The notes beneath the pieces were generated by a model, which saw only the letters and a program-made list of their open reading frames with translations, was not told where the DNA came from and searched no databases. 64,000 nt of DNA from positions 92,605,845 to 92,669,844 of the forward strand of contig CP136061.1 in NCBI GenBank assembly GCA_032622095.1, given 5' to 3'. The position numbers were made by a program, and so were the translations under genes. This document shows positions 1-10,200 of this stretch, piece after piece. Position 1 is the stretch's first letter; each line of letters opens with the position of its first letter. The DNA is from Siphonodentalium dalli (Eukaryota > Mollusca > Scaphopoda > Gadilida > Siphonodentaliidae).

Positions 1-657
1 TTACTAAAACATTTAAAGCTCTGTAGCAGATGCATAGTTGTCTCTATCTAACTTGCTCGATATCACCTGTGGTGTGCCTCAATTACCGATACTAGGACCC
101 ATTCTATGTGTATATATGTCAATGATATGCCCAATAGCATATGCGTAAATCTCTCTTTTGCAGATGATACGTCTCTTCATATACCCGGCCACAACTATCG
201 GAAAATTGAAAAGCAAGTTAATACGGAATTAATTAAAATCCATCATTGGTGTTGTAGCAACAAATTAGCAATTAATGTATCAAAAAGTAAATACATGTTA
301 TAACGTCCCATCAGTAATGGTTTCAAATGGAATAATCTTAAAATAAAATTGAATGACAAGCACTTAACGCGAGTAGGTAATGCAAGATCTGAACAATCCC
401 TAAATATTCTTTGTATTATAATTGATGAGAATCTCACCTTTAAACATCACATATCTATGCTAAGTAAAAAATATCCAATGCATTATATTCCATTAATAAG
501 GTAAAGCGAATGCTTCCCAAGAACTGCCTGAAAACACTATACTTCTCTTTTATCCACATCTCATCTATGGTTTGTCAATTTGGGGTCATGTCGATACAGG
601 AGGCACTATCTTTAAATAACAGAAAAGGGCAATCAGAATTATATCCAATAAATCATA

Positions 658-1136
658 GGATAGGATAGGATAGGATATTGTATTTGCAATACACATATCT
701 ATTACATAATAGTGGAGAAAATTATGGAAAATTATGTCGTATATTGTGGGGGATGGCATAGTCTGGCAAGACTGTCTTCCTGCCATCCCCAGTATGGTGA
801 ATATAGAAACTAATAACAATAGTAAGATGGCTTCGGGTGAGCCGTGCACATATTGTGTATATGTAATTTATAAGTTTAGGGCTTAGTTAAAGAGTGTGTG
901 AAATTGGATACTACCCGATGGCTGTTCAATATCATGTGTATGGTTCAAATGCAGATGAGGTGGTAGTATTTTTGGCGGATGAGGATACAGGGACTACTGA
1001 TTCGTTTGGTTGGTGTTGACGTTGAAACCGTCATGTGACACTTCGGGATACGATCTGGGGGCAGTCTGGGCATCCTCGATTTTTGCATTTGATATTGTTA
1101 GAATATGCGCTTATTATTTTTTCTGTGATGTGTTTT
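658..1136 (-). mobile_element. 3' fragment of a sister LINE family inserted into LINE copy A
   Basis: A 479-bp insert read on the minus strand. It is flanked by TCATA on both sides (653-657 and 1137-1141), as expected of a target-site duplication, and the uninterrupted copy B shows the empty site. Its 3' end carries a tail of repeated ATCCT units (658-675 on the plus strand reads TAGGATAGGATAGG). Its 5' end encodes the last residues of an RT ORF, ending CPDC-PQIVSRSVT-stop, which parallels the NNTFCPDC end of copy B. A perfect 10-bp stem (749-758 with 781-790) lies in its 3' UTR. This is a 5'-truncated insertion of a related but distinct family. Confidence 0.8.
749..790 (-). other. 3' UTR stem-loop of the inserted LINE
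   Basis: GGGGATGGCA at 749-758 is exactly complementary to TGCCATCCCC at 781-790, giving a 10-bp perfect stem around a 22-nt loop. The minus-strand loop contains GGAAGAC, also present in the hairpins of LINE copies A and B. In several LINEs a 3' stem-loop is what the RT recognises; that role is inferred here. Confidence 0.6.
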
Positions 1137-1839
1137 TCATATAGAAGTCATACAGAACCAATTTTTTTGTATATTAATATTTTGAAATTCCAACGACTTA
1201 TATCAACTACAAGCTGCGACGTTTATTTTTGACTGGAAAAGAGGAAATCTTCCCAAATTTTCAATGAATCATTTGACTATACAACTGAATACCCGACAGG
1301 CAGGCAGTCTAAAAGCATCAACTCCTATAACTGCTTTTAGTTCTATGTTACCTAAGCACATTCCCTGACATATGGAACTCATTGGATAGAAATAACAAGA
1401 ACATAATCTTTCGAAATAGATTAAACAAATTTTTGATAAAAAGTTATATATCGCGATACTCGTCACAAATTAATGCAACAATTCATTTTGTCGAGATTGT
1501 ACAGATACGTCAAACGCACAACATGAGCCCCACCATTATTATATATACTTGCTCTTAAAAGAGCCTGGCGTGTTCACCTTACATTTTGGCTGGAAGATAC
1601 GCAAAATTAGTCTTTACAATCAGGTGAGTAGTGAGTACCAACAAAATGAAAAGCAAAGTTAAAACTTAAAAGGCTCTTGCTCTGGTCCTTTCTAAAGACA
1701 TCATACTTCAGCCAGACTCTGCACCTATGATAAAGTACTATTAAGCCCAGTCCATGGTACAACCGTCATGTATGCACATATTGCAATTAGATTGGATACA
1801 CCATTCCGTTATTTCAAAATATTATTCCACTTCACGGCG

Positions 1840-1875
1840 ACAGGAAGACGGCCCATTTGGCCATGTCGATCCTGT
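1840..1875 (+). other. 3' UTR stem-loop of LINE copy A
   Basis: ACAGGA (1840-1845) pairs with TCCTGT (1870-1875), and GGCC-CATTT-GGCC forms an inner hairpin. The same structure sits at 23097-23132 in copy B. The loop sequence between the inner GGCC pair differs (CATTT against TAGCT) while the stem bases are kept, which suggests a folded RNA element. Confidence 0.6.
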
Positions 1876-1950
1876 ACAATATACCTATGTTCACATTTGA
1901 ATATTGTATTGTTACCAAATGTCTATATATTGTACAAATAAATACTACTA

Positions 1951-4294
1951 ATACACTAACATTGGCCACTGCCTTAACGCTCATGTATAATTGTTCGCCA
2001 CTAATTATGTCACGCACTGTGAATACAAACTTGTTTCGCTAATTAAGCAAATGGGCAAAAGTATCAATATACATCGCCCATTTGGGTAACAAAATTATTC
2101 CGCAAAAGCTTCCAGATACAACTGAAAGAATGTCAGGGAACCATTGCATCACACGAGGAATAATCTTTGACTTGTCTCAAAGCCATTTATACAAATCCTT
2201 GGTGTGGAGGTCGACTAAAGTAAGTTCACTGACCTCAATAGATCGGAATACATCAATACACGATTGGTAAAATGGGGAGATATCAAGACTATTGGGAGAT
2301 ACATTAGAAAAGAGATTGGAATTACATTTTCTGAGTTGTAAACCTACCCAATATCTGGCGAAATAAAACTATTTCTTGTCATCATCACAGAACAGTATTA
2401 CTTTGATGTGGTTCAAACTGAAAGCTTTTATCTTAAGGTCTTTATTGACGACTCCTAAGTCTGTCAACGAAGTTTTGGTAAAGAAATTTACGTTTGATTA
2501 ATTCGATGCTATCCCCGTATGAAACATATCTTCTTTTAAAACCTGACAATTCCCGATATATTATCCGATAATGGTCTTTTGGAAGATCTTAAATTATTAT
2601 GTGGTATAATTTGATTGTTTGTGGTGTCCTTGAAGTTAGAAAATCGGCTTCAACATGTTTACCCTTTAGTGAGGTGATTAACTAATGAAGTTCTGACAAA
2701 CCTATCGGCCATCTCATCGCATTTCAATGTTACATTTATAGGTACAAAAATAATGTTCAAACGTACCTTAATCATCTGGAAATGACTACCAGTATGACTA
2801 AATTTAGTTATTGTTCCTAACACTTGTAACCAACGTGTTGAATAAATCCAAAACATATATCCGGAGTTGTCATCGTTGAGTATTCAACCGCTGAATAAAT
2901 ATCGCTCAACGAATTATCACTAAACCTGCTGAGTAGACATTTTAGAAAACAATATGTATACGTATATGTTCTATATACTATCATAATTATTTGAATAAGA
3001 ATGGACACTCACTGGGCTCAAGGTCACGTTACGTATCATACTGATGACGTAATGTGTGATGGTGGTGACTATATATGTATTGGTCAATTCCCATTGACAC
3101 TGTGGATGGACGGAGATCAATATTCGTACGCCTTTCTGTGGTGCTGTAGTGTTATATACTGGCGGTACAGTGGGCAAAACACTTTCGATCACCAGAAAAC
3201 GATAGCATGAAGATATAACGACAACACCATGCATATATCAACATAATTTGATATGCGTAACCTGTGATAACTGTCGGTATTATTGAGCCCGGTTCGTTCT
3301 AATGTTGTGACGATATACCGACGTATAACGGTTTAGTAACAAATATATCTACCTGTTTGTGCAAAATTATGATTTTCGTCGTTGGAGAAAGTCCGTACTC
3401 GTTTCCGTACCCGTCTGCGATACGAGGAACGCAACTTTTGGTGGTAATTGATCGGGTGTTTGCGAATATCACAATGCTACATATCGTTCCGAGTTCACGA
3501 GTTCAATTATCTGACTAAAAACCCACATAACAATGAATATATATATATCACAAATGAATCGCAGGTGGGTATTCGGACACATGTTGTGATGAACACAGAT
3601 ACTTAATAACATAATCTGAATGCGCATGTACCCAATGTGACGCTTTGCTGAACGGGCATTGATACCTGCTATCCAATTGGTTTGGCCGCTGTGACCCGAT
3701 AGTGATCGACAATGCATGTGATCGGTTAACACAATCAGCAGATTGTTGCATTTCAGCATGGGCTGAATTCGATTTAACGTTAATCAGGAAAAAGTAACGT
3801 ATTCTCTCCCATTCAGAATCCAGACTCGCAAAATTAAGACAGCCTTGATATTGTAGTTTGTCGCTGCGCTGTGTGTTTGTGACACTTTGGCCAGAAACAC
3901 TTTGGCGTCTTCCATGGACGACTTTATTAATCAAGATAGTACTCAAGCGACAACAAAAGGGAGACGCCCAAGTTGGTTTTAAAGTACAGTACCTGGCGAC
4001 AGCTATCGTCAGTTGACAGATTGAGTAGAAAATAATTTAATGATTGTGATTAATCCGGTAGATTTTAAAAGCAAATATCTCACTGCACAATAATATCATT
4101 CGTTGTCGTGTTCAATAATCCTGCTCCTTGTCGTCAATTTGCGAAAGGAAGTTAAAGCTAGAAACATATAACTGCGTATTATCGTATGCGTTGATACATA
4201 TTCGTAAAACGTATGTGAATTTACGCACGAAAACGATTCGATAATATTGCATGTATGTATACCCGCCACGTGCGTGACGAGTCATTTCTCTAAG
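1951..4294. other. No recognisable gene
   Basis: I see only short open frames with no family resemblance. The longest, 132 codons on the minus strand at 3548-3946, has no motif I recognise and no splice or codon evidence. A small inverted repeat flanks 2050-2085 (CAAATGGGC and GCCCATTTG). Confidence 0.6.
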
Positions 4295-4565
4295 ATGGCT
4301 TCATCGAGTGATGAGGCTTCATCAAGTGCTGAATAGCCTTTCCTCCTCTTCGTTTACCAGCACCTCCGTAAGAGAAAGAAAAGAAGAATGCGGGAGCATC
4401 ATATTGTTAAGAAACGGAAAGAGCAATGGGGCTTTCAGAGCCTGAATATCAGGGATCTGTACGATGATGAAGAACACTTTGTAGAATACTTCAGTTTGAA
4501 CAGAGAACAATTTCCCCAGGTGCTTAATCTCATTCCATGCACAAGCAATAACGAAATTTGAGAGA
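4295..4565 (+). pseudogene. PIF/Harbinger transposase, N-terminal fragment
   Basis: Read from the ATG at 4295, one frame gives MASSSDEASSS, a stop codon at residue 14, then a basic run, HHIVKKRKEQWGFQSL, and finally DDEEHFVEYFSLNREQFPQVL near 4456-4520 (split here as DDEEHFVEYF and SLNREQFPQVL). Animal HARBI1-like transposases start this way: an acidic/serine opening, basic residues, a segment on the pattern R-x3-G-x-F-x2-L, then F-x2-Y-F-R-M-x5-F-x2-L. The DDE nuclease core that should follow is absent; the sequence loses similarity near 4560 and a Helitron starts at 4601. The assignment rests on remembered family pattern, not a search. The copy is dead: one in-frame stop and no catalytic domain. 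Confidence 0.7.
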
Positions 4566-4600
4566 AGTGTTAAGTCTGGTCATAAAAATTATGTATAAAA

Positions 4601-5280
4601 TCTACTATATATTTTGGGACTTCTGTCTGTCTGTTTGTTGTTTGTCTGTTAGCTATGGCCGGGAAAACTGCTGGACCGATTGAGCTCAAACTTCCATTCT
4701 AAGGTTAAAAACACACGAGCAGTGTTTACCGCCGTTTTGGAGAAGATCAGAGTACCCATTATCCACCCCCAGTCACAAAAAATACCGCCATTGGCACGGT
4801 TGGTTTAATCGCGTTGATAGTTAAAGAGCGTTCGTATCCGCAGTGTCGTTGATAAAGAGCGTATGTGCGTAATGTGATTCTTACGTCTGGGTCCACACGT
4901 GAGCATGCCTGTATCCAGACATGAGCGTGTTGTGTGATTCTTACGTACTTAGGGCTTCATCGGAACGGGGGACATTTTCATCGGGTCAGTTTTTTTCGCC
5001 CGAGGTGATCTTCGCCTTGAAACGGGTACCCACAAATTATATATATATATGTGTGTCCTTTATAGACTCGAACCGATTGAGGTTATCTTCACCTTGAAAC
5101 GGGTACCCACAAACGTACCTCTTTTAGGGACGGGTACCATGACGGGACGGGTACCATCATTTCTCTTGATTAAAAAGGCAGAATTAACTCAATGGGTCAA
5201 ATCGTAACCTCGACTTGACCTTGACCTTCAAAACGATCAATTTAAGGTCAAAGCCCGGACGAAATCGGGACACCTGCTAG
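4601..5280 (+). mobile_element. Non-autonomous Helitron
   Basis: The 680-bp element has the canonical Helitron layout. It starts with TCTACTATAT at 4601, directly preceded by A, and ends with CTAG at 5277-5280, directly followed by T, so it sits between A and T as Helitrons do. A short GC hairpin (CCCG...CGGG, about 5255-5268) lies just upstream of the CTAG end. Close to the start is a CTGTCTGTCTG-type run and the phrase CTGGACCGATTGAGCTCAAA, common in animal Helitron/Helentron ends. Internally ACGGGTACCCACAAA and ACGGGTACC occur repeatedly. There is no Rep or helicase coding sequence, so movement would need proteins from elsewhere. Confidence 0.8.
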
Positions 5281-5511
5281 TAAGTTTATATTTTGAGAAT
5301 TAATTAGTTTCATTTCCAAAAAGATTATCAACAAACAACCAAGAACAGCAATTAAACCGGGTGTGAAAACTTCTAAAATGTTTAAAAAAATCGTTCTTTT
5401 GAAGCTTCAACCTTAACTAATACAAAAATACCTGTATATGGAACTTATTCAAACTACCATAATGCAATAGGAATTCTCAGTTTTTTTCACACGTTAGCTA
5501 TACGCATCGAT

Positions 5512-5736
5512 TCAGTAATCAAATCTTGTGTCATAGCTAGGTTCACTGGTGCTTTGTGACATAGAGTCCACTTGCGATCCCATATTATATGGCGAATTTG
5601 GTGTTGGCTGTGAATCGAAACCGCACTGCATCTGCGGTTCCTGTTGCATCTGCGGTTGCTGGTGAGCATGCCCAATATTACGACATAATAGGAATTTATT
5701 GATTATTCGGATTTTGGCAGTATGCGTTATTCGCAT
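5512..5736 (-). CDS. Possible Q/S/P-rich terminal exon, unidentified
   Basis: A minus-strand frame of 74 codons ends at a stop near 5512. Its C-terminal half is compositionally unlike neighbouring random frames: HQQPQMQQEPQMQ, then SQPTPNSPYNMGS and SMSQSTSEPSYDTRFDY. This Gln/Ser/Pro/Tyr-rich style resembles the disordered tail of a transcription factor, so a terminal coding exon is conceivable. It could equally be the tail of the second (Myb-like) protein of the nearby PIF/Harbinger element, or chance. I do not recognise the protein, and I cannot confirm a splice acceptor: the CAG triplets in the CAACCGCAG repeat are candidates only. Confidence 0.2.
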   Translation of the reverse strand: MRITHTAKIRIINKFLLCRNIGHAHQQPQMQQEPQMQCGFDSQPTPNSPYNMGSQVDSMSQSTSEPSYDTRFDY

Positions 5737-6778
5737 CCGATTGTCGTATCACATACTAGTTGTTGCAGGTATGTGTCCTGGTCAATTGAAAATCATTTGT
5801 AAATAACGTGAATCTGGTACCTCGTATCGAAGAATAAAGATAGAATAAATAATACCAATATGGGCTTATTTCGTATGGAAATGTACCATTATTGGACTAT
5901 TTAAAAAAAAAACTCGTTTACGTCCATATGGAGAGTGTATTAAGGAAAAATAATACCAATATGAACGAATTGCGCTCATTAGCATACGCCCATCGCGGGA
6001 ACAGGCTGGCGACGCATGAGTATGGCTGCCTAGATGATTTAGCTAATGTCTTTCTGATATGCAACAAAGTACACAAAGGCGAGTTATCGTAAGCTATCGC
6101 GGGAAGAGCTCTTGTCTTGATGTGAGTGGAATATACATGTATATTTCACGCTTTCGGTAGCCAAGTTGGCTAATAGCCAGTTGTTTTCGTAAATGGGCAA
6201 GAAAATTTCACTTGGCCAAACTTTTAGCCACAAACTGCAAATACTAGTCAGCATTAACCTTTCCGATTACCAACATGTCTTCCCTCTACTAAACACCCAG
6301 CATTGAAAACTAGCCACGATGAGCGATTGTCTCATTTATTGACCGTACTGCAATAGCAGAGCTGACCACGTTAAGCATACGTACGCCACAGTAACGACGA
6401 CGTCCCCACCGGCCATAAAAAAAACAGCCATTCTAATTATTATATATATTTTTATGGTGGAAATTTGTAACCAGAGCCTATGATAAGCCCGTCTGCAAGG
6501 AGAGATTCTGGTCCTCATCTCAATATGATTTTGTATATTCATGTTGGTATGAGCCCCAATCTTGAACCATTAATTTTTATTTTATTTAAATGTTATCGGT
6601 TATTACAACTTGTGAAAAATTATAACTAACATAGTCCTGAAACAACGTATGTAATCATGTTCTGTGATTCGTTGTATTTGCCAACGGTCACTTTGCACTA
6701 TTCATAAGTATAATTATGACAATAAACTTGAATTTACTTCTGCCTTTTCGTGAATAATTAGCACATACTATCATGGTT

Positions 6779-6925
6779 GGGGTAATCGTAATCGTAATCA
6801 AAGTAATTGATTATATAATTTGGAGTAATCGCCTGTAATGACTAATAACGCCATTTTTTATCACAAGTAATCGTAACTAATTTCTTTCAAACGTACCTGT
6901 AATCATGATTACATGTTGATTACTG
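6779..6925. repeat. GTAATC-rich degenerate simple repeat
   Basis: The patch contains GTAATCGTAATCGTAATC at about 6783-6800, followed by scattered GTAATC/GATTAC words in both orientations up to about 6925. It looks like a degenerate short-period repeat or the core of an old mobile element. Confidence 0.45.
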
Positions 6926-7249
6926 TTACTGAAATGTCCACATGGGTGGCTATTGGATACTTATAGTTTCACACTGTAGTACTGTGGAGTGTGCACATAT
7001 ACAAACATCATATCAGAAATTTAATACAATTTGTTCATGTGTTATGTTATTGGTACACTGTGTAGACACAAATAACGACACACAATTGCTGACATGATGA
7101 ATACAGCATGTATATATTGTGACATATCATTTCTTAGAGCCCCAATTTCCTAGAAAGTTCCAATCTGGGCTATACTATACATGCACATAACCGACGTGTG
7201 TGGTTTCGCTCCGCCATCTACCATGACGTTTCCAGCATCGATCATCAAC

Positions 7250-10200
7250 GCCTGTGTTAGCGACAGCAGTAGCTCCCACTGCTCTGAGTGAATGAGCGCC
7301 TATTTAAGCGGTAGCAGTAGCTCCCCCTGCTCCCAGTGAATGAGCGCCTATGTTAACGGCAGCAGTAGCTACCCTGCTCCCAGTGAATGAGCGCCTATGT
7401 TAGCGGCAGCAATAGCTCCCCCTGCTCTCAGTGAATGAGCGCCTATGTTAGCGGCAGCAGTAGCTCCCCATGCTCTCAGTGAATGAGCGCCTATGTTGGC
7501 AGCAGCAGTAGCTCACCCTGCTCTCAGTGAATGAGCGCCTATGTTAGCGGCAGCAGAAGCGCCCCATGCTCTCGGTGAATGAGCGCTTATGTTAGCGGCA
7601 GCAGTAGCTCACCCTGCTCTCAGTGAATGAGCGCCTATGTTAGCGGCAGCAGAAGCTCCCCATGCTCTCGGTGAATGAACGCCTATGTTAGCGGCAGCAG
7701 TATCTCCCCCTGCACTCAGTTAATGAGCGCCTATGTTAGCGACAGCAGCAGCTCCCCATGTTTTCAGTGAATGAGCACCTATGTTAGACGCAGCAATAGC
7801 TCCCCCTGCTCTCAGTGAATGAGCGGCTATGTTGGCAGCAGCAGTAGCTCACCCTGCTTTCAGTGAATGAGCGCCTATGTTAGCGGCAGCAGTAGCTCCC
7901 CATGCTCTCAGTGAATGAGCGCCTATGTTGGCAGCAGCAGTAGCTCACCCTGCTCTCAGTGAATGAGCGCCTATGTTAGCGGCAGCAGAAGCTCCCCATG
8001 CTCTCGGTGAATAAGTGCCTATGTTAGCGGCAGAAGTAGCTCACCCTGCTCTCAGTGAATGAGCGCCTATGTTAGCGGCAGCAGAAGCTCCCCATGCTCT
8101 CGGTGAATGAGCGCCTATGTTAGCGGCAGCAGTATCTCCCCTGCACTCAGTTAATGAGCGCCTATGTTAGCGACAGCAGCAGCTCCCCATGTTTTCAGTG
8201 AATGAGCGCCTATGTCAGCGGCAGCAGTAGCTCTCCCTGCTCTCAGTGAATGAGCGCCTATGTTAGCGGTAGCAATAGCTCCCCATGCTCTCAGTGAATG
8301 AGCGCCTATGCTAGCGGTAGCAATAGCTCCCCATGCTTTCAGTGAATGAGCGCCTATGTTAGCGGCAGCAGTAGCTCCCCCTGCTCTCAGTGAATGAGCG
8401 CCTATGTTAGCGGCAGCAGTAGCTCCCCATGCTCTCAGTGAATGAGCGCATATGTTAGACGCAGCAGTAGCCCCCCCCCCCCCCTGCTCTCAGTAAATGA
8501 GCGCCTAATGTAACGGCAGAAGTAGCTCACCATGCTCTCAGTGAATGAGCGCCTATGTTAGCGGCAGCAGTAGCTCCCCCTGCTCTCAGCGAATGAGCGC
8601 CTATGTTAGCGACAGCAGTACCTCCCCATGCTCTCAGTGAATGAGCGCCTATGTTAGCGGCAGCAGTAGCTCCCCCTGCACTCAGTTAATGAGCGCCTAT
8701 GTTACCTGCAGCAGTAGCTCTCCATGCTCTCAGTGAATGAGCGCCTATGTTAACGACAGCAATAGATCACCATGCTCTCAGTGAATGAGCGGTTATGTTA
8801 GCGGCAGCAGTAGCTCCCCATGCTCTCGGTGAATGAGCACCTATGTTAGCGGCAGCAGTAGCTCCCCCTGCTCTCAGTGACTGGGCGCCTATGTTAGCGG
8901 CAGCAATAGCTCCCCCTGCTCCCAGTGAATGAGCGCCTATTTTATTGGCAGCAGTAGCTCCCCATGCGTTCAGTGAATGAGCGCCTATGTTAGCGGCAGC
9001 AGTGGCTCCCCATGCTCTCATTGAATGAGCGCCTATGTTAGCGGCAGCAGTAGCTTCCCCTGCTCTCAGTTAATTAGCGCCTATGTTAGCGGCAGCAGTA
9101 GCTCCCCCTGCTCTCAGTGAATGAGCGCCTATTTTAGCGGCAGCAGTAGCCCCCCCTGCTCTCAGTTAATTAGCGCATATGTTAGCGGCAGCAGTAGCCC
9201 CCCATGCTCCCAGTGAATGAGCGCCTAATTGAGCGGCAGCAGTAGCTCCCCATGCTCTCGGTGAATGAGCGCCTATGTTAGCGGCAGCAGTAGCTCCCCC
9301 TGTTCTCAGTTAATGAGCGCCTATGTTAGCGGCAGCAGTAGCTCCCCATGCTCTCCGTGAATGAGCGCCTATGTTAGCGGCAGCAATAGATCCCCATTCT
9401 CTCAGTGAATGAGCGCCTATGTTAGCGGCAGGAGTATATCCCCATGCTCTCAGTGAATGAGCGCCTATGTTAGCCGCAGCAGTAGCTCCCCATGCTCCAG
9501 TGAATGAGCGGCTATCTTAGCTGCAGCAAGAGCTCCCCATTCTATCCGTGAATAAGCGCCTATGTTAGCGGCAGCAATAGCTCCCCATGCCTTCAGTGAA
9601 TGAGCGCCTATGTTAGCGGCAGCAGCAGCTCCCCATGCTCTCAGTGAATGAGCGCCTATGTTAGCGGCAGCAATAGCTCCCCCTGCTATCAGTGAATGAG
9701 CGCCTATATTAGCGGCAGCAGTAGCTCCCCATGCTCTCAGTGAATGAGCGCCTATGTTAGCGGCAGCAGTAGCTCCGCCTGCTATCAGCGAAAGAGCGCC
9801 TATGTTAGCGGCAGCAGTAGCTCCCCATGATCCCAGTGAATGAACGCCTATGTTAGCGGCAGCAATAGCTCCCCCTGCTATCAGTGAATGAGCGCCTATA
9901 TTAGCGGCAGCAGTAGCTCCCCATGCTCTCAGTGAATGAGCGCCTATGTTAGCGGCAGCAGTAGCTCCCCCTGCTATCAGTGAAAGAGCGCCTATGTTAG
10001 CGGCAGCAGTAGCTCCCCATGATCCCAGTGAATGAGCGCCTATGTTAGCGGCAGCAGTAGGCCCCCCTGCTCTCAGTGAATGAGCGCCTATGTTATCGGC
10101 AACAGTAGCTCCACATGCTCTCAGTGAATGTGCGCATATGTTAGCGGCAGAAATAGCTCCCCCTGCTATCAGTGAAAGAGCGCCTATGTTAGCGGCAGCA

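Larger units (their letters stand above)
60..1523 (+). pseudogene. Reverse transcriptase C-terminal region of LINE copy A (broken)
   Basis: In an intact LINE this region makes the palm and thumb of the RT that copies the element RNA into nicked target DNA. Seen here: a GVPQ box near 69-80 followed by ILGPIL, then, after a frameshift, the catalytic segment with FADDT (106-303 frame). A stop codon ends that frame at 301. Homology to copy B resumes in other frames with several small indels up to about 655, is interrupted by the 658-1136 insertion, and continues from 1142 to the end of the frame near 1523. The C-terminal cysteine motif that copy B keeps is damaged here. The copy cannot encode an active enzyme. 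Confidence 0.85.
1..1950 (+). mobile_element. CR1/L2-like LINE, 3' part (copy A), decayed and interrupted
   Basis: The stretch is the 3' half of a non-LTR retrotransposon: reverse-transcriptase (RT) remnant, 3' UTR, stem-loop and an A/T-rich tail near 1930-1950. It aligns by eye with the cleaner copy B at 21875-23216 over nearly its whole length, so the family is present at least twice here. The left end is cut by the window edge. The RT part is split at 657/1137 by a separate insertion. Placement in the CR1/L2 group rests on the character of the RT C-terminus and is a family-level inference. Confidence 0.85.
5281..7249. other. Mostly unassigned sequence before the satellite
   Basis: Apart from the candidate exon at 5512-5736 and the GTAATC-rich patch near 6780-6925, I see nothing I can name. 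Open frames (for example 5892-6092 plus, 6336-6542 minus) are short and without motifs. The first satellite unit is visible from about 7250. Confidence 0.5.

Noticed and set aside
3548-3946. 132-codon minus-strand frame as a gene
   Set aside because: No motif, no family resemblance and no splicing evidence; frames of this length arise by chance in a window this size.
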